A stretch of DNA of 7,539 bases. Source: JANNSW01 sp031431235. GTDB taxonomy: Bacteria > Pseudomonadota > Alphaproteobacteria > Rhizobiales > Hyphomicrobiaceae. Positions within the stretch are counted from its first letter, which is position 1; every line of letters begins with the position of its first letter. The notes under the pieces were generated by a model. It did not search any database and was not told where the DNA came from. It was given only the letters and a program-made list of their open reading frames with translations. The translations under genes and the position numbers were made by a program. Where the stretch lies: assembly GCA_031431235.1 (NCBI GenBank), contig JANPDA010000195.1, forward strand, positions 1-7,539. Reading direction: 5' to 3'. Of the stretch, positions 1 to 5,160 are shown piece by piece.

Positions 1-682
1 GCGCCTCCGGCGTCATCGTCCAAGTGCCCGGATCGACATCGACGAAAACAGGCGTCGCCCCAACCTGCACAACGGCATTGGCCGTTGCTCCGAACGTGAA
101 GCTTGGGACGACAACCTCGTCTCCGGCACCAATGCCACCAGCCAGCAATGCGAGGTGCAGCGCAGCCGTGCCACTCGAGCAGGCTATCGCGCCCTTGACG
201 CCATGCAACTCCGCCAACGCCGTCTCGAAGCGCCCGACATAGGCGCCAGCACTCGAGATCCAACCCGACGTCATGCAGTCGAGCACGTATTTGATCTCGT
301 TGCCGGACAAGCTTGGATTGGCGAGCGCAGTCTGCCAGAGCTGGGTCCAGGAGAGCATCTCCAACGGTCGCCCCTCGCCGTCGAGAATTGGCACCTGCCG
401 GCACCGCTCCGACAGCAACGTCAGGTTCTCCTCTCGACTGAGACTGGCTCGGCCAGAAACAAAATCCCGCTTCATATATTTCATAGCCGGATCGGTAAGC
501 GTGGCGCCATTCAGGATCGCGCGCCGCACATCGCCATCGGTCATCACGCCGGTTAGCCGGCCGTCGAGATTGGTCAGCAGGACGATACCCTGAATACCTG
601 CATTCAGCCGCTCCATTGCGGCATGCAGATCCGCTGTTTCGGCAAGCAGATTGCGCACGATGCTCGAAGAAGCTGACTTCAC
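1..682 (-). CDS. CBS-domain/DegT-type aminotransferase fusion (partial, C-terminus missing)
   Basis: PLP-dependent aminotransferase of the DegT/DnrJ/EryC1/StrS family with an N-terminal CBS pair; 227 codons are visible and the gene runs off the left edge. Residues 1-115 form the CBS pair: TDGDVRRAILNG (48-59) is the typical end of a first CBS domain as in KpsF/GutQ and PtmE proteins, and QVPILDGEGRP (96-106) belongs to the second. The aminotransferase starts near 120 with NPSLSGNEIKYV (122-133), then SGWISSAG (139-146), the PLP-phosphate loop SSGTAALHLAL (169-179) and GDEVVVPSFTFGATANAV (187-204). The Schiff-base lysine lies outside the window. Such enzymes aminate a 4-keto (or 3-keto) nucleotide sugar; the order around SLSGNEIKYV resembles LegC-type enzymes. 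The start is GTG at 682, overlapping the stop of the upstream isomerase gene as GTGA, which implies translational coupling. The substrate is inferred from the neighbours (gmd, NeuB family) and is not proved. The CBS pair may bind a nucleotide and regulate activity. Confidence 0.88.
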   Translation of the reverse strand, partial: MKSASSSIVRNLLAETADLHAAMERLNAGIQGIVLLTNLDGRLTGVMTDGDVRRAILNGATLTDPAMKYMKRDFVSGRASLSREENLTLLSERCRQVPILDGEGRPLEMLSWTQLWQTALANPSLSGNEIKYVLDCMTSGWISSAGAYVGRFETALAELHGVKGAIACSSGTAALHLALLAGGIGAGDEVVVPSFTFGATANAVVQVGATPVFVDVDPGTWTMTPEA

Positions 683-1596
683 GCGAGTTCCCGTACGGCG
701 CAGGTAGTCTTCGCGCGAGCCGACTCTACGATGCCGACCTGATCGCGCCATAGCCTGGGCTCGAGGCCATAGGCTTCGATGACTGTCGCAACATCGCTAG
801 CCACCCGGAGCATGTCAAGGCCAGGAGTATCCGATCTGAGCGGCAGATTCCGGTCGTCAATGCCGTCGGTATGACTCACATGGAGGGCGCCGACCCGGTG
901 CGAAACCGCCCGCAGCATGCTCTCCAAGCTCAAGCCAAGCGACCGGCAGCTGATCGAAGCGTGCGCAGTGTCGAGCAAAAGACCAAGCTGGCTTGCTGGA
1001 TAGGGTTCGAGAAACTCGACAATCTCGTCGGCATCAGCGAGCAGCAGTCCATGCCAACCGCCTCTTTCCAGAATCCGGGCATGCACCAAATTGTTTTCAA
1101 GGAGCAACACGAGCCCCAAGCTCTCTGCCTTGACCAGCAAACGTCGGACGCTTCCATGCATGGCAGCCAACGCTGCCAGCCGATCCACGTTGTCGAGGCA
1201 GCCCAGCTCCCGATAGCGATCGGGAGCACCGAGATGCTCAGGGAGCAGCCGACTGCCAAACCCTGCATGGACAGAGTAGAGCGGAGCGCCGAACCGAGCC
1301 GACAACTCCATGGCACGTTCCGCGAACAAGATCGAGCGCTCGCGTGCCTCCGAGTTCGGGTCGGCGATGTTCAGAACAAATCCGTTGGATGCAGGTGCTG
1401 GAAAATAGTTGTGCAGAAGCACGCTGAGCCCATTTTCGACTGCATCCTCGATCGCGTCCAAGTCTTGTGGTGATGCCTTCAAACCCGACGAAAACTCGAT
1501 CGCGTCAATGGCATGCTCGTGCGCGCGATTAAGAATAGCACCGGTGGACATACCGCGAAACGCACCGCTCGATAGATATGTGCGCGGCGGCTTCAA
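679..1596 (-). CDS. TIM-barrel sugar phosphate isomerase/epimerase family protein
   Basis: AP-endonuclease-2/xylose-isomerase-like TIM barrel of 305 residues, a normal size for the family. Strand 1 is TYLSSGAFRG (6-15). Later strands carry the usual metal-site residues: LHNYFPAP (61-68), YSVHAGFGS (107-115), LLLENNLVHA (164-173, Glu167), LLLDTAHASIS (206-216, Asp209/His212), ALHVSHTDGIDDR (237-249, His239/His242) and Glu274 in VIEAYG. A divalent-metal sugar isomerase or epimerase is therefore expected; the substrate is unknown. I chose TTG at 1596 as start because it overlaps the neuB stop as TTGA and keeps all of strand 1. The next in-frame ATG (position 1551) would cut strand 1 off. An open frame continues upstream but there it only runs antiparallel-free through neuB in another phase. 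The location between a NeuB-family synthase and an aminotransferase suggests a step in sugar supply or modification for the same glycan. Family confidence is high, function confidence low. Confidence 0.85.
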   Translation of the reverse strand: MKPPRTYLSSGAFRGMSTGAILNRAHEHAIDAIEFSSGLKASPQDLDAIEDAVENGLSVLLHNYFPAPASNGFVLNIADPNSEARERSILFAERAMELSARFGAPLYSVHAGFGSRLLPEHLGAPDRYRELGCLDNVDRLAALAAMHGSVRRLLVKAESLGLVLLLENNLVHARILERGGWHGLLLADADEIVEFLEPYPASQLGLLLDTAHASISCRSLGLSLESMLRAVSHRVGALHVSHTDGIDDRNLPLRSDTPGLDMLRVASDVATVIEAYGLEPRLWRDQVGIVESARAKTTCAVRELA

Positions 1597-2660
1597 ATGT
1601 CGTCCCACGTGAGTGGGGCGCGAGCGACCATCGCACGTGTCAGCGGCCGACCCACCACGCGATCGAGATCCGCCACCGGCACTCCGGCCGCCAGCGGACG
1701 CATGAAAGTGACATCGTCCACGTTGAGCTTGTGTCCTGCTGGCCGGTCGACGCGCATGACCAGACAGCGACGCATGACGGCAGCATTCTCGCCCTCGCGC
1801 GCGGTCGGACCCTTTGCAGGAGATCCCAGCGCAGCTTCTACCGTCCTGAGTGAGGCGACATAGGCCGCGAACCCAGAGGGGTCGAGAGATGAGGAGTGAT
1901 CCGGGCCCGGCATTCCTCGATCGAGCGTCAGATGCTTCTCGATCACCTTTGCTCCCAATGCGACAGCCGCAGCTGCGACCTCTGGGTGCTCGGTGTGGTC
2001 GGAATAGCCTATGACCACGTCGAGAGCGCAACCCATCGCAACCATCGCGGCCAGGTTCGCATCGCCTGGCACCGACGGATAGTCCGTGGTGCATTGCAGA
2101 AGTGCAAACGACGTGTTTCCTGTAAGGCGCGCCGACGCTACAGCCCGGTCGACTTCTGCGAGCGTGCAAAGCCCACTCGACAGGATGAATGGTTTGCCTT
2201 GTCCAGCCACGAACCCCACGAAGGCAGGCTCGGCAGCATGAATGGACGCCAGTTTGAAACCGGCGACGCCAAGCTCGTTCAGGGTTGCGACATCGGAGTA
2301 CGAATAGGGCGTCGACAAGAACAAGATTCCGCGACGCTCGCATTCGGCCATGATCCGCTCGAGCGACTGGCGCGACAGCTCGAGCGAACGAAGCATAGCG
2401 AGTTGAGATTGGCCGTTGCCGGTGTTTGCGACCTGATAACGTGCCTTGGGAGCGTTAGACAGCACCAGATCATCGGCGGCAAACGTTTGAAACTTGACAC
2501 AGTCAGCGCTGGCGTCGATAGCCGCAGCGACCAGATCCAGCGCGAGTTGCTCGTCACCATTGTGATTGACACCGACCTCTGCGATCACAAAGCATCGAGC
2601 CACACCTCCAATTTGCCTTCCAGCAATCTCGAAGCCATGTGAGGGGCTCAGCCGGTCCAT
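1593..2660 (-). CDS. neuB: NeuB-family nonulosonic acid synthase (sialic/legionaminic/pseudaminic type)
   Basis: Synthase that condenses phosphoenolpyruvate with a six-carbon N-acylated hexosamine to make a nine-carbon 2-keto acid sugar in the cytoplasm. The protein has 355 residues, the usual NeuB length, and is complete. The N-terminal NeuB barrel shows EVGVNHNG (28-35), CVKFQTF (54-60), LFLSTPYS, GFKLASI, ILSSG, LLQCTTDYPS, VIGYSDHTEHP, VIEKHLTLDR and GPDHSSSL, all in family order. A C-terminal SAF (antifreeze-like) domain occupies roughly the last 60 residues (from MRRCLVMRV to the end). The start ATG at 2660 overlaps the gmd stop as TGATG. The sequence does not reveal whether the product is neuraminic, legionaminic or pseudaminic acid. 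CMP-transferase, epimerase-hydrolase and N-acetyltransferase partners are not in the window and would be expected to the left. GC in two sampled 60-base lines of this gene (53-55%) is lower than in gmd (67% in two sampled lines), so the module from here leftwards may have been acquired separately. Confidence 0.93.
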   Translation of the reverse strand: MDRLSPSHGFEIAGRQIGGVARCFVIAEVGVNHNGDEQLALDLVAAAIDASADCVKFQTFAADDLVLSNAPKARYQVANTGNGQSQLAMLRSLELSRQSLERIMAECERRGILFLSTPYSYSDVATLNELGVAGFKLASIHAAEPAFVGFVAGQGKPFILSSGLCTLAEVDRAVASARLTGNTSFALLQCTTDYPSVPGDANLAAMVAMGCALDVVIGYSDHTEHPEVAAAAVALGAKVIEKHLTLDRGMPGPDHSSSLDPSGFAAYVASLRTVEAALGSPAKGPTAREGENAAVMRRCLVMRVDRPAGHKLNVDDVTFMRPLAAGVPVADLDRVVGRPLTRAMVARAPLTWDDI

Positions 2661-3787
2661 CACCCCGCCCCCCGATCCCGACGCCGCGCATCTTCCGCGA
2701 CTGCCACCAGATCCGAGGCCACCATTTCCGTCACCAATTCGGCAAACCCGACCTTCGCCTGCCAGCCGAGAACCTTGCGCGCCTTGCTCGCATCGCCCAG
2801 CAGCAGGTCGACCTCGGTCGGACGGAAATAACCTGGATCGACGGCGACCAGCGCCTTGCCCGTGCTCCCGTCGATGCCCTCCTCGGAGATGCCCTCGCCG
2901 CGCCATTCGATCCGCCGCCCCGTCTCCGCGAATGCGGCCTCCACGAACTCCCTGACACTGTGCATTTCCCCGGTTGCGAGCACGTAGTCGTCGGGCTTGG
3001 CCTGCTGCAGCATCAGCCACATGCCCTCGACGAAGTCCCGCGCGTGGCCCCAATCACGCTTGGCATCGAGATTTCCGAGGAAAAGCTTCTGCTGGAGCCC
3101 CAGCTCGATGGCGGCGACGGCGCGGGTGATCTTACGGGTCACGAAGGTCTCGCCGCGCAACGGGCTCTCGTGGTTGAACAGGATGCCGTTCGAAGCATGC
3201 ATGCCATAGGCTTCCCGGTAGTTGACCGTGATCCAATAGGCGTAGAGTTTGGCTGCGGCGTAGGGCGAGCGCGGGTAGAACGGCGTCGTCTCGCGCTGCG
3301 GTGTCTCCTGGACCTTGCCATAAAGCTCGGAAGTGGAGGCCTGGTAAAAGCGGACGGTCTCCTCGAGCTTCAGGATGCGGATCGCCTCGAGCAGGCGTAG
3401 CGTGCCAAGCCCATCGGCGTTGGCCGTGTACTCCGGCGTCTCGAAGCTGACGGCCACGTGGCTCTGTGCTGCGAGGTTATAGATCTCGCTCGGCTGGATC
3501 TCCTGCACGAGCCGGATCAGATTGGTCGCGTCTGTCAGGTCGCCATAGGCCATGCGGAACCGCGGATCGCCTTCGTGCGGGTCGCTGTAGAGATGATCGA
3601 CGCGCGCCGTGTTGAACGACGACGAGCGTCGTTTGATGCCCCAGACCGTGTAGCCCTTCGCGAGCAGCAACTCGGCCAGATAGGCGCCGTCCTGGCCGGT
3701 CACGCCAGTGATGAGCGCGCGCTTCTCCTCGGCTCCGACCGCTTTCCTCTTCAGGCGTGGCGCCACGCGACTGGTGCTCCTTCTCAT
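2660..3787 (-). CDS. gmd: GDP-mannose 4,6-dehydratase
   Basis: Extended short-chain dehydrogenase/reductase that converts GDP-D-mannose to GDP-4-keto-6-deoxy-D-mannose, the precursor of GDP-fucose, GDP-rhamnose and GDP-perosamine. The 375-residue product follows E. coli Gmd closely from end to end: nucleotide-binding GVTGQDG (28-34), GIKRRSSSFNTARVDHLY, AAQSHVAVSFETPEYTA, the catalytic STSELYG segment and YAAAKLYAYW (the YxxxK pair), then NGILFNHESP, RGETFVTRKI, RDWGHARDFV and the C-terminal VDPGYFRPTEVDLLLGD. I prefer the ATG at 3787, with a weak GCGGG purine stretch before it. It gives a 20-odd residue leader ahead of the Rossmann fold; the frame is open further upstream but without a better start. 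Neighbours are a NusG-like factor 82 bases upstream and neuB, which it overlaps. Combined with the downstream DegT-type enzyme, a GDP-4-amino-4,6-dideoxy sugar such as perosamine is one plausible product. The enzyme call is firm; the end product is inferred. Confidence 0.96.
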   Translation of the reverse strand: MRRSTSRVAPRLKRKAVGAEEKRALITGVTGQDGAYLAELLLAKGYTVWGIKRRSSSFNTARVDHLYSDPHEGDPRFRMAYGDLTDATNLIRLVQEIQPSEIYNLAAQSHVAVSFETPEYTANADGLGTLRLLEAIRILKLEETVRFYQASTSELYGKVQETPQRETTPFYPRSPYAAAKLYAYWITVNYREAYGMHASNGILFNHESPLRGETFVTRKITRAVAAIELGLQQKLFLGNLDAKRDWGHARDFVEGMWLMLQQAKPDDYVLATGEMHSVREFVEAAFAETGRRIEWRGEGISEEGIDGSTGKALVAVDPGYFRPTEVDLLLGDASKARKVLGWQAKVGFAELVTEMVASDLVAVAEDARRRDRGAG

Positions 3788-3804
3788 CCCGCTGTCATAT
3801 AGCC

Positions 3805-3815
3805 AAGCTACCGCA
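3805..3815 (-). promoter_or_regulatory. ops-like element, gmd-proximal copy
   Basis: Reads TGCGGTAGCTT on the minus strand. The E. coli ops element recognised by RfaH is GGCGGTAGCGT, so the eight bases GCGGTAGC are identical. It lies in the leader between the NusG/RfaH-like gene and gmd, 18 bases before the gmd ATG. Its function is inferred from similarity and position only. Confidence 0.4.
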
Positions 3816-3850
3816 CTTCGGGTGAACCGCTCGCCCGAGCCACGCAAGCA

Positions 3851-3861
3851 ACGCTACCCCG
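3851..3861 (-). promoter_or_regulatory. ops-like element, nusG-proximal copy
   Basis: Reads CGGGGTAGCGT on the minus strand and matches the E. coli ops element GGCGGTAGCGT at 9 of 11 positions, with GGTAGCGT identical. It is followed by TGCTT, close to the GCTT that often follows ops. It starts nine bases after the stop codon of the RfaH-like gene and is 46 bases from the second copy. A role in recruiting that factor to paused polymerase is an inference. Confidence 0.45.
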
Positions 3862-3869
3862 ACGCACCT

Positions 3870-4394
3870 TCAACCGGCGAGCGTCAGGTCCTTCAGCTGC
3901 GCCGTCTTCACGACGTCGCGGCCCATCAGGCTGATCAGAACCGTGACACGCTCGTTGTCGTTCAAATGCAGCAACTTTGCGACGACATCGACGAAAGGTC
4001 CCGCCACGAACCGCACCTCGGCGCCCGGCCGCAGGCGCGGATCGACGAAGATCTGCTCGGAATCGCAGTTGGCGATCAGCGCTGCGATGAACGCCGCCGG
4101 CACGATCGCCGGCTCGTCGCCCTGCGTCACCAGCCGGCGCACGCCGAAGGTGCTGTTGATCGGCCGCCACGGCGCATGGGCGCCATCGACAGTGCGATCC
4201 AGCGAGACGAACAGATAGCCCGGAAACAAGGGTGCGCGGATGGTATCGACCCGGCGGGCATGGCGGCGGGTCTTCCAATAGCCCGGCAGCAACACGCGAT
4301 AGCCCTGCTGCTGCAGGTTGCGCTCGGCGCGGCCTTCCTGGTGCGGCTGGGTGTTGACGGCATACCATTTGGCCGTCGTGCTCGTCGCGCTCAT
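3870..4394 (-). CDS. NusG/RfaH-like transcription elongation (antitermination) factor
   Basis: Specialised NusG paralogue of 174 residues. The NGN domain covers about 9-105: KWYAVNTQPHQEGRAERNL (9-27), then the hallmark APLFPGYLFVSLD (54-66) and NSTFGVRRLV. A KOW domain occupies about 118-174, with RPGAEVRFVAGPFVDVVAKL at its start. Proteins of this group bind RNA polymerase and reduce pausing and Rho-dependent termination on long polysaccharide operons; housekeeping NusG normally sits beside secE and rplK, which are absent here. Its ATG at 4394 overlaps the stop of the upstream regulator as ATGA, so the two are co-translated. It is followed by 82 non-coding bases containing two ops-like elements, then gmd. 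An open frame also exists in a second phase over the same bases, but the NGN/KOW reading settles the choice. The assignment as a locus-specific RfaH-like factor rests on family plus context. Confidence 0.92.
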   Translation of the reverse strand: MSATSTTAKWYAVNTQPHQEGRAERNLQQQGYRVLLPGYWKTRRHARRVDTIRAPLFPGYLFVSLDRTVDGAHAPWRPINSTFGVRRLVTQGDEPAIVPAAFIAALIANCDSEQIFVDPRLRPGAEVRFVAGPFVDVVAKLLHLNDNERVTVLISLMGRDVVKTAQLKDLTLAG

Positions 4395-5023
4395 GATGCC
4401 TGCCCCGTCGGGTTGCCGCTCTCCGGTCGGGAGAGGTGAAGCAGATCGGGCGCCAGCATCATGGCGGGTGTGAGGTCATTGACCAGTCGCTCATAGGTCG
4501 CCTGCGGCGCGCTCGCATCCGTTAGCACGGCCAGATCGAAGGTCGCGCGATCGGGCAGCTCGCGCAGCACTTTGATGCCGCCGACCCGATCCCGGTTGGT
4601 CCGCGGATCGAGGATGCCGACGATCTCGACCTCGGTCTCGCTGGCGGCCAGCAGGGCGATCTCGGCCAGCTCCCCCGCCCCAATCAGCAGCACGCGCCGG
4701 CAGCGGCGGGCCTCGGCCTGGAGAAAGAGGTCGCGGTACTGGTCGCGGGCATCGCGGAAAAAGCCGAGCGAATGGTCGAGATAGGCGACGACGAGCTGGC
4801 TCTTCTCGGCGAAGCCCGTCGGTGTCAGGTAGTAGGCAAAGCGCTTGTAGGGAGCGGCCTTGACCTTGACATAGCCCTTGACGACCGCGCGTTTCAGCAG
4901 CGCGTTCACCAGCCCGACCGACGCGCCGACCCGCTGCGACAGCGTCAGCTGCGACACGACCTCGCCACGCTCCAGCGACTGGAGAAAATCGAGTCGAGTC
5001 TTGAGTTCGGCTCGGGTGGGCAT
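4391..5023 (-). CDS. Winged-helix transcriptional regulator with Rossmann-type C-terminal domain
   Basis: Predicted cytoplasmic DNA-binding protein of 210 residues. Residues 1-70 form a MarR-like winged helix: LTLSQRVGASVGLVNALLKR (26-45) is the helix-turn-helix, followed by the wing VVKGYVKVKAAPYKRFAYYLT. Residues 71-105 look helical and could dimerise. From 109 onward RRVLLIGAGELAEIALLAA carries a dinucleotide-binding type GxGxxAE (115-121), followed by VEIVGILDP, as in CoA-binding and sugar-backbone Rossmann modules. The protein may therefore sense a nucleotide or nucleotide sugar; that is inference. The ATG at 5023 is preceded by GGAG (5031-5034) at 7-base spacing, and a good promoter lies 27-55 bases upstream. 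It heads the operon and overlaps the NusG-like gene by ATGA. The phased repeats over its promoter are candidate binding sites for this protein itself or for another regulator. Confidence 0.85.
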   Translation of the reverse strand: MPTRAELKTRLDFLQSLERGEVVSQLTLSQRVGASVGLVNALLKRAVVKGYVKVKAAPYKRFAYYLTPTGFAEKSQLVVAYLDHSLGFFRDARDQYRDLFLQAEARRCRRVLLIGAGELAEIALLAASETEVEIVGILDPRTNRDRVGGIKVLRELPDRATFDLAVLTDASAPQATYERLVNDLTPAMMLAPDLLHLSRPESGNPTGQAS

Positions 5024-5049
5024 CTACGCGCTCCATACTATGGGGCCGA

Positions 5050-5078
5050 TTCGTATGGGTCCCCGCCGTGAGCGTCAA
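5050..5078 (-). promoter_or_regulatory. Sigma-70-type promoter of the polysaccharide operon
   Basis: On the minus strand TTGACG (5078-5073) and TACGAA (5055-5050) are separated by exactly 17 bases, close to the housekeeping consensus. Transcription would start near 5043, leaving a leader of about 20 bases with a GGAG ribosome site before the regulator ATG at 5023. No other equally good promoter is visible before the operon. Confidence 0.55.
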
Positions 5079-5106
5079 GCCGTGAAGTTCACGCCGTGAA
5101 CCAGAG
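5065..5106. repeat. Three 14-bp phased direct repeats over the operon promoter (candidate operator)
   Basis: The heptamer gccgtga starts at 5065, 5079 and 5093, an exact 14-bp period; the units are gccgtgagcgtcaa, gccgtgaagttcac and gccgtgaaccagag. The array also holds perfect inverted repeats: cgtgaagttcacg (5081-5093) and ttcacgccgtgaa (5088-5100), plus the weaker tgagcgtca (5069-5077). The -35 hexamer (5073-5078) lies inside the first unit, so a bound protein would compete with RNA polymerase. An operator for the adjacent winged-helix regulator is the simplest reading, but the sequence alone does not identify the binder. Confidence 0.55.
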
Positions 5107-5114
5107 GGAGGATT

Positions 5115-5142
5115 TGTCGCAGGGGTCGCTCCGCCTGCGACA
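5115..5142. repeat. Perfect 9-bp inverted repeat (hairpin)
   Basis: The arms tgtcgcagg (5115-5123) and cctgcgaca (5134-5142) are perfectly complementary around a 10-base loop. It lies 19 bases beyond the end of the terminase remnant and upstream of the operon promoter, so it could end transcription from the right. No T-run follows on either strand, so it is not a standard intrinsic terminator. Confidence 0.5.
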
Positions 5143-5160
5143 GGCACTCGCATCGTCGCC

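Noticed and set aside
155..593. Plus-strand open frames opposite the aminotransferase
   Set aside because: They are mirror frames of a recognisable CBS-aminotransferase gene and show no domain of their own.
1597..2343. Long upstream extension of the isomerase reading frame
   Set aside because: The frame stays open through neuB in another phase, but its translation is arginine/serine-rich without family features, while neuB in the correct phase shows every family motif. The TTG at 1596 is a sufficient start.
2661..3053. Upstream extension of the neuB frame into gmd
   Set aside because: The extension is low-complexity Gly/Arg/Ala-rich and out of phase with the well-conserved end of gmd; NeuB homology begins just after the ATG at 2660.
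3788..3869. Intrinsic terminator or separate strong promoter between the NusG-like gene and gmd
   Set aside because: No stem followed by a T-run is present. A TTCACC/TATATG pair can be drawn but the spacing is 19 and the match poor, so I do not list it.
5065..5106. Possible CRISPR-like or origin iteron array
   Set aside because: Units are 14 bp with a 7-bp constant part and no spacers of CRISPR length; only three copies, and the promoter overlap fits an operator better.
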